The notes under the pieces were generated by a model. That model was not told the origin of the DNA. It worked only from the letters and a program-made list of their open reading frames with translations, and did no database searches. Below are positions 46,235-56,700 of a stretch of DNA of 64,000 nucleotides, piece after piece. The stretch comes from Apus apus. Lineage: Eukaryota; Chordata; Aves; Apodiformes; Apodidae. The stretch spans positions 18,357,001 through 18,421,000 of the forward strand of contig NC_067294.1 in the NCBI RefSeq assembly GCF_020740795.1, read 5' to 3'. How positions within the stretch are numbered: position 1 is the stretch's first letter; each line of letters starts with the position of its first letter. The position numbers and the translations under genes were made by a program.

Positions 46235-49200
46235 CTGGAGAAAGGGTGAGTGTGAGACTGGCTTAGGGGAGGTCACATCTATAGCTCAGTGGGATGGTCA
46301 CATCCATGGCCCAGGGGACAAGCCTGGGGCCATGTGCCACCAACCTCCCTTGAGCACCCCTCCCACCCCACAAAAACAACCACTGCCAAGAGCAAGGATG
46401 TGTCCCCCCTCATTGCACTGCCACCAAACAACAGGAGGGTCTGCCCTTCCCAACCCCACTGCCTCAGTACTAACCTGATACAGGGGTCACCAGCGTGCAC
46501 AGCCTCTCGTGCTCCTTCTGAAGGGCTCTGCGGATTTCCCCCATGTCCTCCAGGCTCTGGGAGCTAAAGAGAAGAGACCAGTTCAAAGCTGTGCTGGAGG
46601 TAACCTCCCCATCCCCACATCTCCCTTCCACCCCTCCCTCTGTTCCAGCAGTGCTGGATCTGGTACCTCTTCAGGACAGGTCTCTGTGTGCTCGGAGGCA
46701 GCCAGTCCATGTTGGGCTGCTTGACCTGGAAAACACAGGGAAATGAAAGGCTGGTTATTGGGACCCTCTGGGAATCAGCCCAGCCTTGCCAGCACAAGGC
46801 TTCAGTAGCCAGGGATACAGGATCCTATCTCTTTTGTGGAGAAGCAAACAGCACATTCCCATTTTAGGGAAACTGAGGCAGTGTTGAAGCAGCCTGTTCT
46901 CTTCCAGACCTTTCCCATGTTCTTGAGACACTGGGGTTGTCTGGTGGCTTGCTCTCTGTCTCCCCTCTTCCCAAGAGGGAGAGGGGCTTTTCCTATATCC
47001 CTTTGTTTTAAAAAGCTGGTTTTGCAGGTGTGATGGGAACTCAGTCCCAGCCCCAGGCACCGAAGGGTGAGAGGTGCAGGAACTGGCTGCACACCCAGTG
47101 TCCCAGGAGGGTTGCAGACAACTAGGGGACAATCCCATTAATGTATCAGAGAGGCAAGTCCAGAGGTGCCAGGAGACACGTGGGGAGAGCCTCTTGGCAG
47201 TGAGTCCTGGGCTCTCCTTGGAAGGGCTGTTTTATTAAAAGTCAAACGTAAGTGGATTAGAAGCCTCATCACTCTCCATCCTTGTAATCGCGTTTCGGAA
47301 AGAGTCTTTCATCGGGAAAATTAGATGTTCCTCATTTCACTACCTAACAAATGTTGACAGCAAAATCCTGCCCTGACGACCCCGTTCCCTCCCTGCCCGT
47401 GCAGCCTAGTGTGGCACAGAGCCCAGGTCTGGGTGCCAGACCTGGGGACAGGAGCAGGGCCAGGACCAGCCCCAAGGCAGTGGAGGGACACTGCAGGTCC
47501 CCAGACAGCTCAGGCTTTCCCAGTGTGAATTGCTCACCCACAAGAAGGAGATGCCACCCCCACCATCCCATTCTTCCAGGGCATGGGGGCATCGGAGCAT
47601 CTCTGTTGCCTCTAGTGGGTGCAAAAGGCAGCAAGAAGGGATTTCCTCTCGCTTCAGCTGAGCCTGACACTTCCCTGGTAATTAGACCCACCAGGAAGCT
47701 CAGTGAAGTTTCCCACTGCCTGACTGCCTCCTAATTCCTGCACTGATCAAAGGCACCGGTTATCCTCTGGGAAAAGCCACGCCTGGTTTCTCCCACGACA
47801 GAGGCTGAGGGAGGGGACTGAGGGGGACCCATGGAGCACCAGTAAGCACCACTGGGCACAGAGTTACCTGCTTGGAGACCTGAAGATGCTGGCCGGGCTG
47901 GGACCGCTTCCCGGGGTCCTTCTCATTATTCCGGGGGGGGCTGCAGGGTTTGAGGAACATAAAGTCACTCTGGGCAGACTCAGGACCGAGGCAGACCTTG
48001 TAGCAGTAGCCCGGGGGGCCGCCCCCTGGCACGTCGAGGCAGGTGGCAGCCGTGGTCCCTGCAGGGGGCTGCACTGTCAGGTTGGACGTCTTCAGGCCAT
48101 CAGAGGAGGGTCTGGAGCCAGGGCAGCAGTGGCAGCGGGGTGCCGAGCAGCCGTCCCCTTGGCGGGAGCGCCGCTCTCCACGGCACCGAATGGCTGTGAG
48201 GATGAGGATGGCGAGGAGGAAGGTGAAGGAGATGGAGCCCAGGGAGACAAGGAGGTAGAGGGTGAGTGGGGAGGATGAAGAGGCCTCTGGGGGGAGGCTG
48301 AACTCGCTGAAGTCAGAGAGAGTCTGAGGCATGGTCTCCACCACGGAAAGCAGGAGGGAGACAGAGGCAGAGAGGGCTGGTTGCCCTCCATCCCGCACCA
48401 GCACCACCAGCTGCTGCCGGGTCGCATCCTGCTCCAGGAAGGAGCGCAGGGTGCGCAGCTCCCCCGTGTCTGGTCCCACGCTGAAGAGGGTGAAGTCAGT
48501 GGCCTGGAGGAGCTGGTAGGAGAGGCGGGAGTTCAGCCCTGCGTCTGCATCCACCGCAGACACCGTGCCCACGAGGTAGCCAGGCCTGGCTGATCGCGGC
48601 ACCAGCTCGGTGGCCACGGAGCCGTTGCGAGGCGTGGGGGAAACGATGACCGGAGCGTTGTCATTCTGGTCCAGCACGAAGATGTGGACGGTGACATTGG
48701 CACTGAGGGGGGGGGAAACCAGCGTCCTGTGCTTGCACCTGGATCTGGAAGCTGCGGATCTGCTCGTAATCGAGGGAGCGCAGGGCGTACATGTGCCCGC
48801 TGTCCGAGTTGATAGACACGTAGGTGCCCACGGGCATGCCATGGATGTGCCCGTCAGCGATCGAGTAGGACAGGTAGGCGTTTTGTTGGCAGTCGGGGTC
48901 CGAGGCGCTGACAGAGCAGATGGAGGCACCTGGTGCATTGTTCTCCATCACGTAGACGCTGTAGGAGGGCTGGAGGAAGCGCGGGGCGTTGTCATTGACA
49001 TCGGACACAGGGACAGTGAGGGTGCTGTGGGTCAGCAGGGCAGGGGAGCCCATGTCCCGTGCTGTGATGCTGACGTTGTACTCGGGCACGACCTCCCGGT
49101 CCAGTGGTTGCGTGGTCACCAGGGTGTAGTAGTTGCGGAAGGAGGAGCGGAGCTCAAAGGGCACATCGGGGCTGACCTCGCAGCTCACCCGCCCGTTGTC

Positions 49201-50355
49201 CCCAGAGTCCCGATCCAGAACACTGATGACAGCGATGACAGTGCCTGGTGGGGCATCCTCCAGCACAGGAGTAGATACAGAGGTGAGGGTCACCTCCGGC
49301 GCATTGTCATTCACATCAAGGAGATGCACAAGCACCCGGCAGTGCACGGCCACAGCCGAGGGCCCACGGTCCTTGGCTTGCACGTAGAGCTCATGGAGAC
49401 TTGCTCGCTCATAGTCCAGAGAGCCCTTCAGCAGCACCTGCCCGCTCCGGGGCTCTATGTGGAAGAGCTCCCGGACACGCGGTGGCGCGTGCCCGCTGAA
49501 GGAGTACTCGATCTCCCCGTTGGAGCCCTCATCCAGGTCAGTGGCATTCAGCTGGATGACCAGGGTGCCAGCTGGGGCATCCTCAGGAAGGCTGATGCCG
49601 TACGAGGGCTGGTCGAAGGCCGGCACGTTGTCGTTGGCGTCCAGCACCGTGACAAGGATGTGAGCTGTCCCCGAGCGCGGGGGGACACCCCCGTCGAGAG
49701 CGGTGAGCAGCACCCGGTGCGCCCGCTGCTGCTCGCGGTCCAGGGCGCGCTCCAGAACCAGCTCGGCAAACTTGCTGGAGTCACTGCGTGTCTGCACCTC
49801 AAGGGAGAAGAAGCTGTTGGGGCTGAGCCGGTAGGTGTGCACCGAGTTGGTGCCCACGTCGGGATCCTGAGCGCTCTCCAGAGGGAAGCGGGCACCCAGC
49901 ACCGCGGACTCGGCCACCTCCAGCACGTACTCTTGCCAGGGAAAGGTGGGCGCGTGGTCGTTGATGTCCAGCACCTCCACCTCCACACGGTAGAGCTCCA
50001 GCGGGCTCTCGACAAGGAGCTGCAGGTGGAGCAGGCAGGTCCCCCCGGCCTCGCACACCTCCTCCCGGTCGATCCGCTCGTTCACAAAGAGGATCCCGTT
50101 CTCCAGGTTCACCTCCAGGTGCTGCCTGGCCCCGGCCCGCGACACGATGCGGAACCGTCGAGCCGACAGGGTCGATACGTCCAGCCCCAGGTCCTCGCCC
50201 AGGTTGGCCACGAAGGCTCCGTGCTCCAGCTCCTCCGGCACCGCGTAGCGCAGCTGCCCGCCCGCCGGGCGCGGGGCCGGGGACCCAGCCAGCAGGAGGA
50301 AGAGGAGGGAGAAGAGGAAGAGCTGCCCCCGCCCGGAGCCTGCCCCAGCCCCCAT
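45975..50355 (-). CDS. Clustered delta-type protocadherin, single variable exon plus own constant exons
   Basis: Four coding exons: 47868-50355, 46667-46725, 46475-46563 and 45975-46234. All have consensus borders, and the three constant exons read in one frame to a TAG. The protein would be 964 residues: signal peptide 1-34; EC1 with C101-X5-C107; linkers DINDHAP, DANDNVP, DVNDNAP (twice) and DQNDNAP; EC6; membrane helix about 697-722; cytoplasmic part with CYKVCLGPESAQSDFMFLK. It is a homophilic adhesion receptor of the clustered family. It is not one of the alpha exons because it splices locally to its own tail. Position between ZMAT2 and the alpha exons matches the delta subcluster that I recall from coelacanth and anole and that mammals lack. 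The variable exon needs one base fewer in a run of nine G (48707-48715) to stay open. I treat this as probable sequencing error; true inactivation is possible. All else looks functional. Confidence 0.88.
46475..46563 (-). CDS. Constant exon 2 of the delta-type protocadherin
   Basis: 89 bases between TCTCTTTAG and GTTAGT. It encodes SSQSLEDMGEIRRALQKEHE and RLCTLVTPVS with split codons at both ends. The charged segment looks helical. Phases 2 and 1 fit the neighbouring exons exactly. Confidence 0.85.
46667..46725 (-). CDS. Constant exon 1 of the delta-type protocadherin
   Basis: 59 bases between TTTTCCAG and GTACCA. It encodes VKQPNMDWLPPSTQRPVLK plus two bases. QPNxDW matches the first constant exon of alpha (QPNPDW) and resembles gamma (PPNTDW). 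As I recall, those exons are also 59 bases long. Confidence 0.88.
46726..47867 (-). other. Intron 1 of the delta-type protocadherin
   Basis: About 1.1 kb separating the variable exon from the first constant exon, with GTAACT donor and TTTTCCAG acceptor. No repeat or further variable exon inside. Confidence 0.75.
47868..50355 (-). CDS. Variable exon of the delta-type protocadherin
   Basis: Encodes residues 1-829 once the G run is discounted. The start ATG (50355) precedes QLFLFSLLFLLLAG, a good signal peptide. The donor is AAGCAG|GTAACT (47867-47866), phase 0. The frame break lies in EC5 just before LSANVTVHIFVLDQND. Codon use is less GC-extreme than in the alpha exons and the sequence shows no sign of recent exchange with them. 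Confidence 0.9.
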
Positions 50356-52450
50356 AGCCCCGCAGCCCTCCCGGGAACCCGCCGAGCTACCCCTCGCCTT
50401 TGCTCGCCCCTTGCACTTCCAAAGAGTTTGTGGCTCCCGGGGGCTGCGGAGGAGAGACCTGCGCGGATCTGGGGGGGCCGAACCGCGACCACCGGCGGCC
50501 GCTTAACCCCTTCGCTGCTGGCCCTGCGGAAGGGATGCGCGCCGGGCCCCGGTGCCACACCGGAATGGGTCGACCGGAGCCGGACGCACCTGGGAAGGGG
50601 GCTGACCCCAGGGACGTCCCGTTAACGGCGGTGAGAGCTCCGGTGAGACCGATCGCTGCCCGGGGCACCGGTATTACCCCGCAGATGCTGCGCTCGTCCC
50701 CGCGGTAGATTAAGAAGAGCCTGGATCGCGGCGGCTGCCAAATCCCCCAGCCGCGTCCCCCGCCGTGCCGGTCCTAACCTTTACCAGATGGTTAAGCCCC
50801 TCCAGACTTGATTACATTTCCCCGCACACCGTTTTCCTTGTAATGCGGAGTTTTTAATTACCGGAGCAGGAGGGATTATAGCCCTGGATAAAGCTGAGCC
50901 CATCCGCGCGGAGGCACCGAGAGACGCCCCCCCCAGACCCCCAGCTTTCCCTGCCTGCTCCCACCCCGGCACCCCGCCTGCCCGCAGCCCCGCGCCTCTA
51001 ATCCCGCTCTCCCACCGGGCACCCCATGCCAGCCCCCCACGGGCTCTCGGGGCCGCAGACCCAAGGACCTGCCCGCCCTCCCTCCCCGCGGCTCCCCCCG
51101 CTGGCACAAACTTTCCGCCCCCTGCGGAAGGCGAGGGGGAGGCGGGTGCGTACCCAGCCGCGGGTCCCCACAGGCCCCCGGAGGGAGACAAACGGAGCCC
51201 CCTGCGTCCCCCCCCGGCCCTTCCTCGCCCCGGTACCGGTCACGGTCCCTCTTCTGGCCGATCCGTTCTTCCCGCAGACCCGTCTCCAGCCGGCGCCGCT
51301 CCTGGGCAGCTCCGCGCGTCCCCTCCCACCGGCGCCGTTCCCGGGGGCGTTCGGTACCGGGACGGGGCGGCCGCCCCCCCTCCCGCCGCCCCGCGGCTGC
51401 CGGGGCGCGGATAATCCCCTAACGATCTAGTTAAGGGCTCGGGGGGCTCGGAGCGGCTTTAGCCGTGCACTGATATTTCACCGCCTTTGTCTCTGTCTCC
51501 CGGTCCCCGGTGGGAAGGGAACGGCCGGCCCCAGCCGCCCCCCACCCCCCGACCCCCCCCCTCAGCTCCGCACGGGAACCCGCGTGGGAGGCAGGATCCA
51601 GGAGCGACCGGGAGACCGGAGGAAGCAGGAGGCAGAGGGGCTGGAGGGGTTTGTCGAGCTTCGGAAGGGGGGTTTGTCCGCGGAACCCACGCGGGACTCG
51701 CCGGTCAGGGAGAGGCGCGGGAGAGGTGGCCCGAGGGGCGAGCGGGTGGAGGGAAAGGCGACTTGGCTTACAGGTGGGCTCGGGTGGCACCGGGACAGCT
51801 CCCGGTGAGTGAAGCCCGGGCTGCCTCGGTCACGGCCATCCCGCCCGCTCCATTTCCTCCCCCTCCCCAATCTCCCACGCCACGACCACTCCTGGGTGTC
51901 GTTGTCAACCCCCCCGCACGGATCTGGTTCTGTCCCATCCCCCCATCTCCCCCGCTCTTGCCCCCCCCCCCCCCCCCCCACCCTGCATCACCCCCCAGCC
52001 CTGCCCGGGGCTGGGACCCCGCGGGTGGGATGGCTGGGGCAGGGCGGCTCAGGGCTCCCCCAGAGGGTTGCTCAGGCCAGGGGGGATCTGAAGGGAGGTC
52101 GACACTCTACACAGGGATTTTCGGGGGTCTCTCCCCCTCCCATTTCCCTTCCCCGTTCCCCCCTCAATCCCCCTTTCCCGTCTCCGATCAAGTGCGTTCC
52201 GGGAAAATCCCCGGAGCGGCTCTCGCCCTTTTGTTTGATTAAAATATTCATCCTCCCCCCTCGGGGTGCAACCTGCTGCCGGCAGGATCCGAGCCCCCCC
52301 GCCTGCTCCTGCCTGCCCTTTTCAGGCTTTGCTCGACGATGCCTCGGCGCCCCCCCCCCCGTAACGGGAGGGAAGCGTGGAGCCGTGTCCCCCTGCCCCT
52401 CCTCCCCCACGGGAGGTTAAGGGCTAGTCCCAGCCTGTTCTTTTTCCTCA
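50356..52450 (-). promoter_or_regulatory. CpG island and promoter region of the delta-type protocadherin
   Basis: Over 2 kb of GC-rich, CpG-dense DNA directly upstream of the start codon, with many GGGCGG/CCGCCC boxes, no repeats, and a run of 19 C at 51961-51979. The length suggests an extended promoter or a 5' untranslated exon. Open frames here (for example 51487-52242 plus) are Pro/Arg/Gly-rich shadows of composition. Confidence 0.6.
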
Positions 52451-53549
52451 CCTTCCCAAACCTCGAGGTCCCTTCCTGCCCTCCCCTCCCCGTCCCCACC
52501 CCCCTTCTCCACCGATTCCAGAGAACCGAAAAGTGAAGGGCTTGAAAGGGGGCACAGGCTTGTTCCGAGGATCCGTTTCCCCAAGGAAAAGGCACAGGCT
52601 GGGTGGGGGTGCTGCAGAGGGGTGGGGGATCCAAAAAAGAGCCTTTTTCGCGCGGGGTGGTGGGGGCATAACAGGAAGGTAGGGAGCAGGATGAGGGAGA
52701 TGGCATGGAGACAGTCTGGCTCCCCAACTAACACCCCGCTTCATGTCCTGCAGATGATCCCAGAGGAGAGTCCAGCTGCCAGCCCACTTCTCTCAGGAAT
52801 CAGGATGCAGCCAGAAGCTTGTTTTCAGAAGACGCTGGAAGCTAGGAGAAGGGGGGGGTGTCTGTCTGAGCTGTCTTGGCACAGGCGGGCGGGTGGCCGG
52901 GTGCTGCAGGTCGGCACGGATGTGCCTTGGCAAGGCCAGCCGGAGGTATCAGGGTGGGATGGAGCAGGAGCTGCCGCAGGTCGAGCCTCCTTGGAAGAGC
53001 CACAAAGGGTGGAGGGCCCCTCACCAGCTGCCCGCGGGCACCAAACCCTGCCCAGCCACCACCCTCGCTCTGTTCTCCTGCCCGCTGCAGGCAGCAGGAG
53101 GGTCTGCAAGAGAAGCTGTCCCTGCCAGACCGCGCGTCCCTTCCCCCAGCCCCCTCCCGGCTGCCCAGCCGTGCATGTGGGTTTGCTGCTCCCTGCTCGC
53201 TCAGAGCCAGAGCAGTTCCAGTCTGCAGAGCCCAGGAGGGCAACCGCGGTGGGAGGGGGGTCTCCGGGTGGAAGATGAGAGCAGCTCTGGCCCCGGCGGC
53301 TGGTTAACTCAGTCCTGGGTTGCTCGTGCAGGGTCAGGCGCTGGGGGGTCGGTCTTGGAAGACACAGAGCTCTGTGCAGCAGGTCAGAGCTCCCTGCATT
53401 CCCTCAGTGGGAAAACCAATGCCCTGAAGGGGGTGGTGGCCTTCTTGGTGTGTTTATCAGGGCTGGTGGAGCACTCTGCCTGCCTTGGGGTGCCGGGGTG
53501 CAACACATGGAACATGCCCAGTCTCCTTTCAGAGGCACACGGGCAGGAT
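52451..53549. other. GC-rich intergenic DNA, no gene seen
   Basis: Moderately GC-rich sequence behind the CpG island. No cadherin coding block or exon with recognisable protein similarity. Confidence 0.4.
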
Positions 53550-53705
53550 GAGCAGCTACGGGCAAGAGCTGGAGAAGGGAAATTAGGGGGAAAATCCTCT
53601 CTGTGAGGGTGGTAAAACTCTGGCACAGGGACCAGGCTGGGGCAGGAGTTGCCACCCTTGGAGATCCTCCTGAGCAACCTGATCTACTGGCCCTGCTCCA
53701 AGCAG
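53550..53705 (+). mobile_element. Degenerate CR1 fragment
   Basis: AGAGCTGGAGAAGGGAAATTAGG, CTGTGAGGGTGGTAAAACTCTGG and GAGTTGCCACCCTTGGAGAT follow the CR1 3' order but the end motif is missing. Confidence 0.5.
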
Positions 53706-56700
53706 GGATGTATCAGGGGTCTCCTACCTGATCAACACACGTGTGATTTGGGCAGCTCCAGTCTGCAGCAACTCATGCAGTGTTGAAGAGGTCACCAGAG
53801 GATCAGCTTCTGAGGTTTTTCAGGACACGGGAGGCCAGATCCACTCAGATTCTGGGTGAGCCAGTTCTGGCTCCCTGTAGGACACATCCTTCACTGGCAG
53901 CTTAGGAACCCATTGTCTCCACTCCTGCTTCAGAGGGGGAGATTTTCCTGCAAGCCCAAGCCTGCAAATGTCTAAAATGTCTAAAATGTCCTGTGGGAAT
54001 GTCTCTCCTCTAAAATGTCCTGTGGGAATGTCTCCTCTTCTCTGGGAAGGACTGAGAAGGAAGGGTGGAGTGGGTCAGTGAGCAGGGAAGTCAGGGTGGG
54101 CGACGGTGTGATGCTTGCATGGGGGAAGAGCAGAGGTGGTGGGGGAGAGGAGGTGACAACTCTCCTTGAGCAGGAACCAGTGTGACTGATCTTGGGAACA
54201 TTGTGCACAGAGCCTGAGCCTGAAGTTTTGAAAGGAGATTTTAAAAGTGATTTAAGGCTTGGAAGTTTCAGAAGGGAAAGGTAGAAAAAGGCACATTTTT
54301 CTCTGTCCCCATTTCTAGTTTTTAGCCATCTGCTTCTGTGGAGCCATCCTGGATCTCTGGGGATGCATCTCTGGAGAAGAAATTCCAATTTTTCAAGTCC
54401 TGGACAGATGCAGGGATGTGTCCTGCTTCCCCATCGCCCTTTTCATTTCTCTGTCCCCATTCCCAGGACAGAAACCACCTCTACCCTCCCACCCTCCCCT
54501 AGCCCCTGTTGGGGACAGCGTAGACCCCTGGGACACCCCTAACATCTTCATCTTCTCCCCGGGAGCTTTGCAGATCCCCCAGGTCTTCTTTTTCTCCCCC
54601 ACCAGCCCTACTTCTTTCCTCCCTGTCTGGGAGATCAGTCATGGAGGGTGTCGACACGCACGCACCCGGCTCCCCCGGGAGGATGGGGAGCGTGGAGGCT
54701 GGGGGTGGTTCTGCCGCGAGAAGGCAAAGCTGCCATCAGCAAGTGCTTTGATCTGCAGACAATTACAGACGAGTGTAGGACCTCGCTCAGCTCAGCCAAT
54801 AAATAATGGAATTTGTGTGTTGACACAGACAGATTTCCCCCAAACTGTCAGAGAAAGGGAGACGGAGAGTGAGGGAACGGGAGGCTGAGCGGCTGGAGGG
54901 AAGGGGAGAGGAGTGGGGTGAGGAGGGTCTGTGGGAAAACAAGGAGAAGGGGCAAGGGAGGGGGGAAGAGGAAGTTTGGGGAGGCAACGCTGATGTATGG
55001 ATCTGGGCAGGGAGGAGAAAGAGCCTAAGGGACACGTTTGGAGAAGGGAAGGAAAATCAAGACAGGAACTGTGGGTGGAAAGGGGGGAGCGCTGCACGCA
55101 CAGCAGGCTGGAAGCGGAGGGGGAAACAAATCTGAAGGTGGAAAAGAAAGAGAAGGAGGAACAAAGGCACGGCAGTGCCCGCGGGGCTCCCCGCTGCCTG
55201 GCAGATCACACGCTCTCCGAGCAGGGCCCGTATTCCCGCAGCGCCCCGCACAGCAGCCCCGGGCTCCGGGCGGGACGGGCTGGTGCCCGCGTGCGGAGCC
55301 AACAGCAGGAATCTGCTCGGAGAGAGCAAGTCCCCGAAAAAACCTCCCGCGGATGCCCTGTCCTCACGTCCCGCAGCTCCTCCCCATCTCCCTGATCCTT
55401 CTCCAGCCCGGAGCTGTTTGTTCTTCGGCTGATGATGGTTTTTTACTTTGCTTGTGACAAGGAAATACCTCCCCTTTGCTCAGGAACCACCACCGAGCCC
55501 TGCAGGAGCCATCCATCCTTCCAGCAGCCCTACAGCCCAACCCAGATGTGGCAGCAGATCCAACAGGGATGAGGGGCACCACCAAGGTTGTCTCCTTCCT
55601 CCCAGTTTGGAGCACTCCAGAGCACTCCCTCTTGGCCTCATCCATGGCCTGACCTGGCTCAGCACCAAGTACTGAGTGTGTGGAGAGTGGCCCCACTTGC
55701 TGAGGTCTCCAGGCCAAGCACCACTTTGCTGTAAACACCTCCCACTCTTTAAAATGAGGTGTCCAAGTTTCCCATCCAAGCACCAGATGGGAAGCAAGTA
55801 ACTTCCAGCCCAGGGTGTCTACCTTCCCCTTCCCCAGACCTTCCATCCCTTCCCTATCCCTTCTGCAGAAATGCCAGCTCCACCCAGGGGCTGGGCCTTT
55901 GCCCATGCACAGATGGGGATCCCCTGGGGACACCTTGTCCCACCACATGAGGAAAGCAGGAGAGGTTACAGCTTGGGCCAAGGGTTGCCTGATTGAGGTG
56001 ACACATAGTAAACAGGGTGTCCATAGAGCTGGAGGGGGTCCAGGGTTGTGTGAGATGGTACCACAACAGAAGGTCTCCTGGTGGGGCATTGGAGGCCCAG
56101 GACCCCCACAGCCTGTCCCCAGGGGAGCAGGGTTTTGGTGGCACATCCTCCTGGCACCACCATGCAGGGTCATGGTGCAGCAGGAGCCAGAGCTCCTGGG
56201 GTAACACCTATGGATGGTGTTTTACTTGATGGCAAGTGGGAAAAGCAGCTGCCTAACTGGGGCAGTGGTGACTTCTGGCCCAGGAGCTCCTGCCAAGCTC
56301 TTAAACCTCCTGTTTGGGAGGGTGGGATGTAAAACTGGGGTAAATAACCAAAAAGCTGCAACTTCTTGCTAGTTAGGTCATTGGAGGAGGTCATAATTCA
56401 GCTGGCCAAGGCAAAGCAATGCAGAGGACCAGGCTGGGACTCCTTCTCCAGATTCTCTCCAGATCCCTGATCCCAGTAATATTACTGGGATGGTGGGAAT
56501 ACTGGGCTGGATCAGGCTGCTGCTCTAGTCTGGGACCTGAAGACAGTGAGGGGAGGGTGGGCCAGCAGAAGAGGGCAGGGTTGAGCCCAGGAGCCCCCCC
56601 AGGTCCCTCTGAAAGAAAGGGGGGGCTGGTGCTCAGCCCCTCCATGAGGCTTCACTCCTTCTTCCCCCTTCACATTCCCCTTCCCAGGATGAGGCCCAGG

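Noticed and set aside
45975-50355. Identity as PCDH1, PCDH12 or another nonclustered protocadherin
   Set aside because: One exon encodes the entire ectodomain, with Cys-X5-Cys in EC1 and a 59-base first constant exon with QPNxDW. That is the clustered-family plan; PCDH12 shares only a loose FxTFGK resemblance near its C-terminus.
50400-52242. Long plus-strand open frames in the CpG island upstream of the delta-type gene
   Set aside because: Pro/Arg/Gly-rich composition expected in GC-rich promoter DNA; no start context or domain that I recognise.
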